A stretch of 64,000 bases of DNA from Pseudomonas sp. AB6 (GTDB lineage: Bacteria; Pseudomonadota; Gammaproteobacteria; Pseudomonadales; Pseudomonadaceae), in contig NZ_JAVIWJ010000001.1 in the NCBI RefSeq assembly GCF_034314105.1, positions 4,200,001 to 4,264,000 on the forward strand. The letters are read 5' to 3'. This document shows positions 25,591-34,308 of the stretch, in pieces. A program made the position numbers and the translations under genes. The stretch's first letter is position 1. The number at the start of each line of letters is the position of its first letter. Below the pieces are notes generated by a model. It was not told the DNA's origin. It ran no database searches and was given only the letters and a program-made list of their open reading frames with translations.

Positions 25591-26485
25591 GGTCAGAGCC
25601 CTTTAAGCGTTTGGCCCGGGGATGGGCACTGTCGTAGACCGTTGCCAGGTGCTGGAAGTCCAAATGTGTGTAGATCTGGGTAGTAGTGATGTCGGCGTGT
25701 CCGAGCAACTCCTGAACCGCACGTAGATCCTGCGAAGATTCGAGTAGGTGGCTGGCGAACGAATGGCGAAGCATGTGCGGGTGCAGGTTCTGCCCCAATT
25801 CGCGTATGCCTGCAGCTTTCACGCGCACTTGAATAGCTCGCGGACCCAAGCGTCGCCCCTGTTGGCTGATAAACACCGCGTCATCCTGCGGATTAGCCAA
25901 AGCGCGTAATGGCAGCCAGATTTCCAAGGCTTCGCGAGCTTTTTTACCCACCGGAAGCACCCGGGTTTTGCTCCCTTTTCCAAGAACTTGAATCAGGCCG
26001 TCACTCAAGTCCAATTGCTCCAGATTGAGCCCGGTCAGCTCGGATAGGCGAAGACCCGAAGAATAGAACAGCTCCAGGATGGCTTGATCACGATGGGCCA
26101 GAAAATCGTCCTCGACCGCGCCGTCGAGTAATTGCAGCGCGCGGTCGGCGTCAAGGGTCTTCGGCAAGCGGCGCTCACCTTTGGGCGGCGACAAGCCATT
26201 GGCGGGGTCGTGATTACACAGCCCTTCGCGATTTAAATAGTGATACAAACCGCGAACCGCCGATAGCAAGCGCGCCAAGCTGCGCGATGATTGACCCTGC
26301 TGGTGCAAGCGAGCAATCAAGCTGCGCAGGTGCTGAGTGTCCAGCGCTGACCAGTTGTTCACGTCTTGTTTCTCGCAGAAGGCCAGCACTTTATTCAAGT
26401 CTCGACGGTAGGCCTCCAGCGTATGCGGTGACACCTGACGCTCGCTGCGCAGGTGCATGCAATAAGCGTTCAGTTGTCTTTCCAC
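25583..26485 (-). CDS. xerC: Site-specific tyrosine recombinase XerC
   Basis: 300 residues. The N-terminal SAM-like core-binding domain (~5-95) precedes the catalytic domain with the tyrosine recombinase residues: Arg in SSGLRLSELTGL, the HPHMLRHSFASHLL box with His-x-x-Arg, and the nucleophile Tyr in TTTQIYTHLDF. With XerD it resolves chromosome dimers at dif near FtsK. No dif site was seen in the window. It is part of the leftward operon that starts at lptM and carries lysA and dapF, with a three-base gap to the DUF484 gene upstream. Confidence 0.97.
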   Translation of the reverse strand: MERQLNAYCMHLRSERQVSPHTLEAYRRDLNKVLAFCEKQDVNNWSALDTQHLRSLIARLHQQGQSSRSLARLLSAVRGLYHYLNREGLCNHDPANGLSPPKGERRLPKTLDADRALQLLDGAVEDDFLAHRDQAILELFYSSGLRLSELTGLNLEQLDLSDGLIQVLGKGSKTRVLPVGKKAREALEIWLPLRALANPQDDAVFISQQGRRLGPRAIQVRVKAAGIRELGQNLHPHMLRHSFASHLLESSQDLRAVQELLGHADITTTQIYTHLDFQHLATVYDSAHPRAKRLKGSDHD

Positions 26486-26487
26486 AG

Positions 26488-27225
26488 TTAGTAAACCGGG
26501 CGAGGAGGTTGAGCGAAGCGTGGCAATACTCTGCCCAATACTTCAGCGATGTAGCTGAGGAATAAAGTGCCGACCGAGCTTTTGTAATACTGAGGATCGC
26601 GGCTGCCGATCGCCAGTACGCCGTGCAGGCCTTGATGGGTCAGGGCTACGACTGCGCTGGAGCCGACTTGGACGCCTTGATCTGCGCCGTATAAAAACGA
26701 CAGTTCATGCTCACGCAACGCCCCACAAACGATCTTGTCATCTGAAATCAGTCCGCCGATAGATTTCTGTGCTTCGTCCGCGCTAACCCAGCGTCCGACC
26801 GTCATAGGCTTTTCGCTGAACAGGATCAGACTGACGAAAGGCACCTGAAACTCTTGGCGTAAGCTGTCCTCAACGGCGATGACCACCTCCTCCAAGCTGG
26901 TAGCGTCTATTAACGCCAGCATAAGGCGACGAGTTTTTTCGAACAGCCGATCGTTGTCCCGCGCAACGTCCATCAATTGCGAAAGGCGGTGGCGCATTTC
27001 GATGTTGCGATCACGCAGCAGCTTGAGCTGACGCTCAACCAGTGACACCGTATCGCCACGCTGATGCGGGAGGCGCAGGGTTGTCAGCAGTTCTTCGTGG
27101 TCCACGAAAAACTCTGGGTGTTGCTGCAAATACGCGGCTATGGCCTGCGCTTCCAAGGCTGGCACTGCACCTTCGGTAGCGGCTTTACTGGGCTTCCCAG
27201 CTGAATTCTGAGGCTGATCGGTCAT
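26488..27225 (-). CDS. DUF484 family protein (GAF-like)
   Basis: 245 residues. A short helical N-terminus (EAQAIAAYLQQHPEFFVDHE) is followed by a coiled coil and a GAF-like alpha/beta domain from ~110 on (LRQEFQVPFVSLILF and later VALTHQGLHGVLAIGSRDP). DUF484 proteins are almost always encoded between dapF and xerC in gammaproteobacteria. The function is unknown. The gene ends three bases from xerC and begins 13 bases after dapF, so the operon arrangement is conserved. Confidence 0.92.
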   Translation of the reverse strand: MTDQPQNSAGKPSKAATEGAVPALEAQAIAAYLQQHPEFFVDHEELLTTLRLPHQRGDTVSLVERQLKLLRDRNIEMRHRLSQLMDVARDNDRLFEKTRRLMLALIDATSLEEVVIAVEDSLRQEFQVPFVSLILFSEKPMTVGRWVSADEAQKSIGGLISDDKIVCGALREHELSFLYGADQGVQVGSSAVVALTHQGLHGVLAIGSRDPQYYKSSVGTLFLSYIAEVLGRVLPRFAQPPRPVY

Positions 27226-27238
27226 CGAATTTGCTCAC

Positions 27239-28069
27239 TCATAGACGAACCTGTCCTTCGTAAACCCGCACGGCCGGTCCCGTCATTTTCACGGAGTGGC
27301 CTGGGCCTTCCCATTCAATGGACAGGCGCCCGCCAGGCAGGTCGATCAGCAGGGGCGAATCCATCCATCCTTGAGTGATGGCCGCCACCGCTGCTGCGCA
27401 AGCGCCAGTTCCACAGGCCTGTGTTTCCCCTGCACCGCGTTCCCAGACACGCAATTGCGCGCGTTGGCGATCAACCACGTGCAAGAAGCCGACGTTGACC
27501 CGAGCAGGGAAGCGCGGATGATGTTCCAGCTTTGGTCCCAGCACCTGCACGGGGGCGTTATTGATGTCATCAACACGCAACACCGCATGCGGATTGCCCA
27601 TCGATACTGCGGCAAGCTCAATGTTTTGACCATCGACTTCAACCGCATAGTTCAGCGCCTGCTCGGCTGCCTGAAACGGGATCTGCTCCGGAATCAACCT
27701 GGGTGGGCCCATGTCGACGCTGATCTGTCCGTCGCTGCGGATATCGAGCTCAATGATCCCGCCTTTGGTTTCGACGCGAATCTGCCGTTTGGCGGTTAGG
27801 CGTTTGTCCAGCACGAAACGGGCAAAACAGCGTGCGCCGTTGCCACATTGCTCGACCTCGGAGCCGTCGGAATTAAAGATTCTGTAGCGAAAGTCCACGT
27901 CGGGATTACTTGGCGCTTCGACCAGCAAAAGCTGATCAAATCCGATCCCGGTGTGACGATCACCCCATTGTTTGGCGTGCTTGGGCAAAATATGCGCGTG
28001 CTGACTAACAAGGTCCAAAACCATGAAGTCGTTGCCTAGGCCGTGCATCTTGGTAAAACGCAGCAGCAT
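27239..28069 (-). CDS. dapF: Diaminopimelate epimerase
   Basis: 276 residues, converting LL- to meso-diaminopimelate, the lysine precursor and peptidoglycan crosslinker. The two active-site cysteines are in QCGNGARCFARF and ETQACGTGACAAAVA, both intact. The protein folds as two similar halves, and the N-terminus MLLRFTKMHGLGNDFMVLD is a family hallmark. It is separated from lysA by three bases, matching its next step in the lysine pathway. Confidence 0.97.
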   Translation of the reverse strand: MLLRFTKMHGLGNDFMVLDLVSQHAHILPKHAKQWGDRHTGIGFDQLLLVEAPSNPDVDFRYRIFNSDGSEVEQCGNGARCFARFVLDKRLTAKRQIRVETKGGIIELDIRSDGQISVDMGPPRLIPEQIPFQAAEQALNYAVEVDGQNIELAAVSMGNPHAVLRVDDINNAPVQVLGPKLEHHPRFPARVNVGFLHVVDRQRAQLRVWERGAGETQACGTGACAAAVAAITQGWMDSPLLIDLPGGRLSIEWEGPGHSVKMTGPAVRVYEGQVRL

Positions 28070-28072
28070 GGG

Positions 28073-29320
28073 TTACTCCGGCAGCAGGCTTTCGCCAGCA
28101 AACAGCTCTGCCACGGTTTCGCGGCGGCGCACTTCAAATGCTTCGCTGCCATCAACCAATACCTCAGCGGTACGGCCACGGGTGTTGTAGTTGGAGCTCA
28201 TGACAAAACCATAGGCGCCTGCCGAATGCACCGCCAGCAGATCACCTTCAACCAGCGCTAAATCGCGGCCCTTGGCCAGGAAGTCACCGGTTTCGCAGAT
28301 CGGTCCGACGATGTCGTAGGTTCGCAACTGTGTATCGCGGGGGCGTACGGCAGTTACGTTCATCCAGGCTTGATACAGCGCCGGGCGAATCAAATCGTTC
28401 ATCGCCGCATCGACAATGGCGAAATCCTTGTGCTCGGTGTGCTTGAGGTATTCCACTTGTGTCAGCAGCACGCCAGCATTGGCTACGATAAAGCGGCCGG
28501 GCTCGAATACGAGCGCCAAGTCGCGACCGTCAAGGCGCTCGCGCACGGCAGCAATATATTCGCTGGCCAATGGGGGCTCTTCGTCACGATAGCGAACACC
28601 CAATCCGCCGCCGAGATCAACGTGGTGCAAATGTATCCCGCATTCGCCGAGGCGGTCGATCAGTGCCAGCAAGCGATCCAGCGCATCAATAAAAGGTGGC
28701 AGGCTGGTCAATTGCGAACCGATGTGACAATCGACACCGATGATTTCAAGGTTTGGCAGTTGCGCTGCACGTAGATAAACGTCTTCGGCCTCAGCGATGG
28801 CGATGCCGAATTTGTTTTCTTTGAGGCCGGTGGAGATATAAGGATGCGTGCCAGCATCGACGTCCGGGTTCACGCGCAGCGATATTGGCGCACGAACACC
28901 TAATTCGGCGGCAATAACTTGCAGGCGTTCGAGTTCGTCAGTGGATTCAACGTTGAAGCAGTGAACGCCAACTTCCAAGGCTCGACGCATGTCTTGGCGA
29001 GTTTTGCCAACGCCGGAAAATACAACTCTGTCAGGGCTACCGCCAGCGGCTAACACACGCTCCAACTCGCCGATGGACACGATGTCGAAACCAGCGCCAA
29101 GGCGCGCCAGGACATTGAGTACACCCAGGTTGGAGTTGGCTTTCACCGCGAAGCACACCAAGTGGGGCAAGCCGCTCAATGCGTCGGTGTACGCGGTGTA
29201 TTGCGCTTCGATGTGCGCGCGGGAGTAAACGTAAGTCGGCGTGCCGAAGCGTTCGGCAATGGCAGACAACGCTACACCCTCCGCGAACAGCTCACCGTCG
29301 CGGTAGTTGAAGGCGTCCAT
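28073..29320 (-). CDS. lysA: Diaminopimelate decarboxylase
   Basis: 415 residues; a PLP enzyme that decarboxylates meso-diaminopimelate to lysine. The PLP lysine is in CFAVKANSNLGVL, the substrate and phosphate motifs are DCHIGSQL, GGGLGVRY, EPGRF and the CETGD cysteine-containing loop from the partner subunit. Length is normal. It is the second gene of the leftward operon after lptM. Confidence 0.97.
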   Translation of the reverse strand: MDAFNYRDGELFAEGVALSAIAERFGTPTYVYSRAHIEAQYTAYTDALSGLPHLVCFAVKANSNLGVLNVLARLGAGFDIVSIGELERVLAAGGSPDRVVFSGVGKTRQDMRRALEVGVHCFNVESTDELERLQVIAAELGVRAPISLRVNPDVDAGTHPYISTGLKENKFGIAIAEAEDVYLRAAQLPNLEIIGVDCHIGSQLTSLPPFIDALDRLLALIDRLGECGIHLHHVDLGGGLGVRYRDEEPPLASEYIAAVRERLDGRDLALVFEPGRFIVANAGVLLTQVEYLKHTEHKDFAIVDAAMNDLIRPALYQAWMNVTAVRPRDTQLRTYDIVGPICETGDFLAKGRDLALVEGDLLAVHSAGAYGFVMSSNYNTRGRTAEVLVDGSEAFEVRRRETVAELFAGESLLPE

Positions 29321-29329
29321 GGGTGTTCC

Positions 29330-29491
29330 CTAGTAAGAAGAGTGCTTGTGCGAACTTGATTGCGACGATTTGGCTTGGTCATCAGGGTTTTGGCTGTCAT
29401 CAGGCATATACAACGGCCCTTTTTGACCACAGGCAGAGACCAGACAGGCGACCGCGAGGAGCGCAGCAATGGACGAGATCAGGCGCTTCAT
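29330..29491 (-). CDS. lptM: LptM-type small lipoprotein
   Basis: 53 residues from ATG 29491; a longer in-frame extension to 29614 has no supported start. The signal peptide ends in the lipobox VSAC with Cys21, followed by GQKGPLYMPD, the highly conserved opening of the LptM/YifL family. LptM assists disulfide rearrangement and maturation of the LPS translocon LptD/LptE in E. coli. The tail is a disordered Ser/Lys/His stretch. It precedes lysA by nine bases, the usual gene order. Confidence 0.9.
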   Translation of the reverse strand: MKRLISSIAALLAVACLVSACGQKGPLYMPDDSQNPDDQAKSSQSSSHKHSSY

Positions 29492-29565
29492 GGCGAAATC
29501 CTTTGTAAAAGCATTAATTGCGTCCGAGTATACCGACCACCCAGCGCCTTGCCTATGTAGGGGAC

Positions 29566-29582
29566 GCCCCGTCCGACGGGGC
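29566..29582. repeat. Short GC hairpin in the lptM-cyaY gap
   Basis: GCCCCGTCCGACGGGGC forms a seven-base stem with a CCG loop in the 236-base divergent gap 29492-29727. It has no T tract and is preceded by TGTAGG, so it looks like a REP-type relic rather than a terminator. Promoters for lptM (leftward) and cyaY (rightward) must also be in this gap. Confidence 0.4.
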
Positions 29583-29727
29583 TCCAAATGAAAGCAAGGG
29601 GCTTGGACTGGCATGGTCGCGCTATCGACGTAGCTGCCTGCTCTTGGCGGGTATGTTTTGCATTTGTCTTAAAGCGACCGTATCTTGCGTCGCTGCGCGT
29701 TGGTAGACACTTTTTGAGGTTCCTGTA

Positions 29728-30060
29728 ATGAGTTTGACTGAAGCCCGCTTTCACGACCTGGTCGACGCCACCCAGCAAGCGCTGGAGGATGTTTTCGATG
29801 AAAGTGATATGGATCTGGACCTGGAAAACTCGGCCGGCGTGCTGACCGTGAAGTTCGAAAACGGCACTCAGCTCATCTTCAGCCGCCAAGAACCGCTGCG
29901 CCAGTTGTGGTTGGCTGCGAAAACAGGTGGTTTCCATTTCGACTACGACGAAGAAGAGAAGCGTTGGGCGTGCGATACCAGTGAAGAGCTGCTCAGTGAA
30001 ATGCTCCATCGTCTTTGCTTGCAGCAAGGTGGTGTTGAGCTGGATTTCGACGAGATTTAA
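29728..30060 (+). CDS. cyaY: Frataxin-like iron-sulfur assembly protein CyaY
   Basis: 110 residues, the family length. An acidic N-terminal helix (with the pattern DVFDESDMDLDLE for iron binding) leads into the antiparallel sheet with QLIFSRQEPLRQLWLAAKTG, the classic frataxin motif, and WACDTSEELL. It binds iron and tunes IscS-driven Fe-S cluster assembly. It is divergent from the lysA operon and followed two bases later by a DUF1289 gene. Confidence 0.95.
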   Translation: MSLTEARFHDLVDATQQALEDVFDESDMDLDLENSAGVLTVKFENGTQLIFSRQEPLRQLWLAAKTGGFHFDYDEEEKRWACDTSEELLSEMLHRLCLQQGGVELDFDEI

Positions 30061-30062
30061 TC

Positions 30063-30296
30063 GTGAGTAACCCCACACCGGTCAAACCGGCTAAACCGCT
30101 TTTTAGCAACGTCAGCCCCGCTGTGCCTTCGCCGTGCATCAGTATTTGTCGGCTTGATGAAAACAAAGTCTGCACCGGTTGCTGGCGGCATGTGGAAGAC
30201 ATCCGCGAATGGCGCTCGGCGGACGACAATCGCCGCCGACACATTCGCGCAACTGCCGAGCAGCGCAAGCTGGATGTTGAGCGACGTTTCGAATAA
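30063..30296 (+). CDS. DUF1289 Cys-rich small protein
   Basis: 77 residues from GTG 30063, two bases after the cyaY stop, so co-transcribed and probably coupled. The core PSPCISICRLDENKVCTGCW has the four-cysteine pattern C-x3-C-x7-C-x2-C of DUF1289 (YdhL-like), a probable metal-binding ribbon, followed by a helix rich in Arg and acids. The function is unknown; being next to cyaY suggests a role in metal or Fe-S biology, which is only association. Confidence 0.87.
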   Translation: MSNPTPVKPAKPLFSNVSPAVPSPCISICRLDENKVCTGCWRHVEDIREWRSADDNRRRHIRATAEQRKLDVERRFE

Positions 30297-30399
30297 TTCG
30301 GATTCAGTGCCCTGTCGGGGGTTCAGATCAGGCTATGGGATCGAATTATTGCTGCTCACCGTTGAGTTGGCGAAGCGCCCTGCCCGAAACACAGCGCTC

Positions 30400-33249
30400 T
30401 CAAACCGCGTCCATTGCGCTGTTTAGCGATCTTTCCAGATCGGCCTTGTAGCGCAGAAATAAAATGCTTTGCCCGCGCGTATCACCCAGCAGTCCGGAAA
30501 GGTCGAGGTCGGTGATGTAGCAGCGATAGCGTTCGCCTTCGCTGCGCTGTCGCAGGATTTGCTCTGCGACGACGGCGAATAATTGCTTGCCATATTCCAG
30601 CTCCGAGAACTCTCGCTGATTGCAGTACAAGGTGACGCTTACTTGCCCCTGGGTGGCTTCTTCGATGATCGCCTGCACCTCATAAAACGGTTTGTCGGCG
30701 GGCGTCGCTGGCGCTAAGCGGGGTTCGATGCGTCGGGCGCGACCTGGACCGCTGGGCATTAATTGGTAGTACAACGTTTCCAGCGCTAAAGGTAACAGCG
30801 GATTATCCAGCGATAACAACGCGCCGCGTCGAAAGACTAGCGACTGGAAGAAGCGTTGCAACGGCATTAACAGACTCGGCTCGTCAAAGTACGGCAACCG
30901 CTGGTGCCATAGGGCGTTATATTCGTCGAGCACATAAACGTCAGCGTGGGATTCGCTGATTCGGTAGAACACTTGAATACATTCGGGCTGGCCATGAGGC
31001 AGAATCATCGCCAAGTCATGGTCGTGCAACGCATACGCGTCTAGATGCAATGGGCTGTAACTGGGCAGCTCTTCACTCAAATAATCCAGTAACGCTGGAA
31101 AGCTGGGCAGCGGTACATGGTTGACCTGCCCGGGAATTATTTCCAGTACGTGGTATTGCTGCTGGACCTGAATGAGGTAGCGGTGGTTCAACCGTCGAAC
31201 CAACAATAATTGTGCGGTTTTCACCAGCTCTTCGACCCGAAGAGCGATGGCGGGTGCGCGGTTATGGCAGAAGCAACGCACGCTTATTCGCGGCTGCTGC
31301 ACACCCTCCGGCAGGTTGCTTAGTACATTGCTTAGGCAGTCTAGCAAGGCGTGGCGCCCGTCATACCGATTGACCAGTATTTCGTTCCAACTGTTAAGCG
31401 TGATTTGGTCGAAGGTCAGTACCAAATTCTCGCGAACCCCGGCGTAACTCAGCGAGTCAGTACGCTCGGTGGTCATCAGAATGTTCAGGTCGCGATGATG
31501 CTTGAGCGGATCGACGCCGACATTAACCAATAGCAACACCTCGCTCGGCACGCTGGGTCGCAGCAAATGCTCCTCGCTGATGGCGGTAAGGGGCAGGGGA
31601 ATAGCCTGTTGCAGGCTGCCGATCAGGTTGAACAGCTCCAATTCGGTTAAATCGCTGGTGCCAGGGTGCAGTGCCAGGCGCGTGGTGGGGTCGATCACGT
31701 TGTTGCGGTGACACCACGTCAGCAATTCGAGCAATTCCCGGCTGCGCTTGATCGGTGAAAAGTGCTCACACTCGTGCGCGCCAAGGCTGCCGTTGTAGAG
31801 CGCCCACTGAGTTTTGCCGGGTTCACGTTTATTCGGCGATTGCACCAGGGTCAGTGTGTCTTCTGCCAAATCCGGCGCGATTCCTGGATTGATGAACTCA
31901 ACTTTGCCGGCCTTGCGCTCGAACGCTGCATAAAGGCGTCGCCCGAGCATATTCAGGTCACGTTTGTTGATCAGGCTGACGGCTTTTTGCTTGCGGGCAA
32001 ACTCGGTGAGGAATCGATAGCTGTGGTTCAGCTCGTTGACCAGCGCTCGGCGTTCGGTGGCGACTTGTCTCACTTTCCACTGGCTGCGGCTGTCGAGCAG
32101 CGCGAGCTGTCGTACGTCCCACTTCCATTCCTTGGTCAGACGTTCCAGCAGCAAGCGCTGCCAACTGGTGGTGCGCTGCCGTGGCGAGCCGGTGAGCTTT
32201 TTATTGACCTTCAGATAAAGGCTGCGCCGCACCAGTTCCAGACGCTCCGGCTCGCCTCGGGCGTTGAGGTACTCCTCAATGCGCCGGTAAACCATCATGT
32301 ACGGGTCCAACTCATCGAGATTCAGCGCATCGGCAAACACCGCGTGTTTGAAGCGCAAACTCAGGCATTGCACGTGCGGCTGCTCGCTGGCATATACCTC
32401 TGTCAGCAGAAGTTTCAGAACCGACTTGTAGGGCGATTCGATGCCCTTGAACAGTTGCCAGAGTCCTGCGCCGATGAACTCGCCGGGCGGGATATGCGCC
32501 AGATGACCGAGATCGAGAATTTCATCCGCACGAATGAAACGCTTGGAGATCAGCGTATGGGTGTATTGACCGTAATGCTGTTCTTCATAGGTAGGTACCA
32601 ACCACCACAGCGGTGTGCGGCCAGCCAGCCAGATAGCAGTGCGGTAAAACTCATCCAGCAGCAAGTAGTGTTGAGTGGTGCCGCAATCCTCTGAGCTCAA
32701 TTGTGCATCGCGCTCACCCAGCACAAACCGTTTCGGGTCGATGAGGAAAAAATGCGCTTCAGCGCCTTGGCTAAGGGCCCAGCTTTCCAGCGCTTCGCAT
32801 TTCTGGCGCAATTGGACGATGGCGCCTGAGCTCAGCAGCGAGTCATGGCAGACCCAAACGTCCATATCGCTCTGCTCGGCCTGGGCTAAGGTGCCGAGAC
32901 TACCCATTAGATACAGACCGTGAATCGGTTGCGGTGGATTACCGTGGCGTTGCTTGTAGGAGAAGGATCGGGTCAATCGTTGCGCTTCAGCCAGCGCCTG
33001 AGCGTTAGGGTCATAGCCAGAAACCCCTGCGGGCGTACTGCCGGAAACATAGCCCGGTAATAGGGGATGATTAACGTGAAAGAACAGCGGCAATAGGGTC
33101 AATACCGCTTGTTGGCGTGTTGACAGACCTTCTATGGCACGGCCCAGCCGCCCATCGTTGACGGTCAGAAACCGATTGCGAAGTTGGCTGAGAACCTTGC
33201 GGTCGATGCCTTCATTCAGGTCGGGGCGGATTTCAAAGGTACGCGTCAT
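30400..33249 (-). CDS. cyaA: Class I adenylate cyclase
   Basis: 949 residues from ATG 33249 (MTRTFEIRPDLNEG); a TTG at 33288 is in frame but unlikely. This is the large enterobacterial/pseudomonad-type adenylate cyclase that makes cAMP for Vfr/CRP. The N-terminal catalytic region has the nucleotidyltransferase motif LMGSLGTLAQAEQSDMDVWV (Gly-Ser and the paired Asp residues). The C-terminal half (~540-949) is the regulatory region thought to respond to the PTS. The gene ends 103 bases from the DUF1289 gene, convergent with it. Confidence 0.94.
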   Translation of the reverse strand: MTRTFEIRPDLNEGIDRKVLSQLRNRFLTVNDGRLGRAIEGLSTRQQAVLTLLPLFFHVNHPLLPGYVSGSTPAGVSGYDPNAQALAEAQRLTRSFSYKQRHGNPPQPIHGLYLMGSLGTLAQAEQSDMDVWVCHDSLLSSGAIVQLRQKCEALESWALSQGAEAHFFLIDPKRFVLGERDAQLSSEDCGTTQHYLLLDEFYRTAIWLAGRTPLWWLVPTYEEQHYGQYTHTLISKRFIRADEILDLGHLAHIPPGEFIGAGLWQLFKGIESPYKSVLKLLLTEVYASEQPHVQCLSLRFKHAVFADALNLDELDPYMMVYRRIEEYLNARGEPERLELVRRSLYLKVNKKLTGSPRQRTTSWQRLLLERLTKEWKWDVRQLALLDSRSQWKVRQVATERRALVNELNHSYRFLTEFARKQKAVSLINKRDLNMLGRRLYAAFERKAGKVEFINPGIAPDLAEDTLTLVQSPNKREPGKTQWALYNGSLGAHECEHFSPIKRSRELLELLTWCHRNNVIDPTTRLALHPGTSDLTELELFNLIGSLQQAIPLPLTAISEEHLLRPSVPSEVLLLVNVGVDPLKHHRDLNILMTTERTDSLSYAGVRENLVLTFDQITLNSWNEILVNRYDGRHALLDCLSNVLSNLPEGVQQPRISVRCFCHNRAPAIALRVEELVKTAQLLLVRRLNHRYLIQVQQQYHVLEIIPGQVNHVPLPSFPALLDYLSEELPSYSPLHLDAYALHDHDLAMILPHGQPECIQVFYRISESHADVYVLDEYNALWHQRLPYFDEPSLLMPLQRFFQSLVFRRGALLSLDNPLLPLALETLYYQLMPSGPGRARRIEPRLAPATPADKPFYEVQAIIEEATQGQVSVTLYCNQREFSELEYGKQLFAVVAEQILRQRSEGERYRCYITDLDLSGLLGDTRGQSILFLRYKADLERSLNSAMDAV

Positions 33250-33394
33250 CGCAGCTAACCGGCAGACGAGGTTCAAAAGAGTGTTCAAGGCGGCGAGAGC
33301 TTGCAGCTAACGAACGGGTACTTTTTAGCTGACTGAATAGTTGACGCCAAAATAATATCGGCAGCCGGTTTAAAAAGTGAAGGCCTGAAAGAAT

Positions 33395-33434
33395 GGCTCG
33401 CGAGACCTGTTTGGAAGGTGAATTCCCGCGAGCC
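33395..33434. repeat. Inverted repeat downstream of the TIGR02647 gene
   Basis: GGCTCGCG at 33395-33402 pairs exactly with CGCGAGCC at 33427-33434 around a 24-base loop, just after the leftward TIGR02647 stop. No T run follows, so a terminator role is uncertain. The rest of the gap 33250-33446 holds the cyaA promoter region, in which I see no firm match. Confidence 0.4.
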
Positions 33435-33446
33435 CGGCGAGGTTAC

Positions 33447-33692
33447 TCAGGCGGTTTCGGTGACATTGAGGATGGTCAGAAGTGATTGGACGTGCTCGGC
33501 AGCTTCTAGACCCAAACTGGTCAGGTAGCCACCATCGAACTGAGTAATCAGTCCCTTATCAAACAAGCGCTGTGCGGCTGCAATCGCTTTGGGAGCTGCT
33601 ATGTGGTGGACTTTGAGGCCCTCAAGGGTATTGCCCAGATTGAACAGTGCGAGGATTTCCAGTTCGGCAACCAACTCAGGGGTATACGACAT
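33447..33692 (-). CDS. TIGR02647 family small protein
   Basis: 81 residues from ATG 33692, supported by TGGAGTG six bases before; ATG 33707 in frame lacks one. It begins MSYTPELVAELEILALFNLG and is a mostly helical protein with a repeated Leu/Ala heptad look and AAPKAIAAAQRLFDKGLITQ. Families of this kind in gammaproteobacteria are annotated as possible DNA-binding proteins with no tested function. It lies between cyaA and the small acidic protein, a conserved position. Confidence 0.8.
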   Translation of the reverse strand: MSYTPELVAELEILALFNLGNTLEGLKVHHIAAPKAIAAAQRLFDKGLITQFDGGYLTSLGLEAAEHVQSLLTILNVTETA

Positions 33693-33901
33693 AGACACTC
33701 CAGACATTTCCAGTGATGCGCCGCTCTGGTGTTGGGGGTCTGTCTTGAGTCAAGGTACAGGAACGAGCTGTCCTGCGCTTATTGAGCTCTTTAGGACCCA
33801 GAATGCCGGCGTGGCGCGACAGCCCCGGAGGTGATACGGCAGCGGGGCTTTTGCAGTGTAGACAGGGTGCGCTATTTTTGCAGCAGAACTTTAACCGCAG
33901 G

Positions 33902-34189
33902 TCATTTGGATTCAGGAGGCAGCGTTGGAAGCGCCCGCAGCGCCTGCTCATACCACTCAGTATTGAACGGGCGATCTTCTTCAAGTAGGGCGTCAATCTC
34001 TACTGCGAGCACATGGGCCATCAATTGCAGAATCTCTTCGCGCTCATAGCCGACTAATGTGAGCTTGTTGAAAGTCGCTTTGGCAGCCGGTGGAATATCG
34101 CTTTCGATCTGGTTTTCGATGGCCTGGATTAAGGTAGACTCGGCGAACTCTTCTTCATCGTCGTCAATTACGTCGTTTTTGTCGGTCAT
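33902..34189 (-). CDS. Conserved pseudomonad hypothetical protein, acidic, near argH
   Basis: 95 residues from ATG 34189, with GGAAAA before it; the upstream extension is not supported. Acidic N-terminus (MTDKNDVIDDDEEEF), then a helical core with NKLTLVGYEREEILQLMAHV and LEEDRPFNTEWYEQALRALP. No signal peptide, membrane helix or known domain. The tripeptide YERE and the RPFNTEWYE segment look like the most conserved parts. It is upstream of the argH 3' side and may be found in that position in related genomes; its function is unknown to me. Confidence 0.75.
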   Translation of the reverse strand: MTDKNDVIDDDEEEFAESTLIQAIENQIESDIPPAAKATFNKLTLVGYEREEILQLMAHVLAVEIDALLEEDRPFNTEWYEQALRALPTLPPESK

Positions 34190-34308
34190 ATTAATTTTCC
34201 TGAAAAAATAGCCACATGCGGGCAACAACAATGGTCTATAGCCAACTTATTGGCGAAGTGTGCCCGGCATTTCGGCAGATGCACGCCCCCAACAAGTTGG
34301 CCCCAGTC

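Noticed and set aside
31762..32694. Rightward frame of 310 codons inside cyaA
   Set aside because: Antisense to the cyclase; composition and lack of domains mark it as a shadow.
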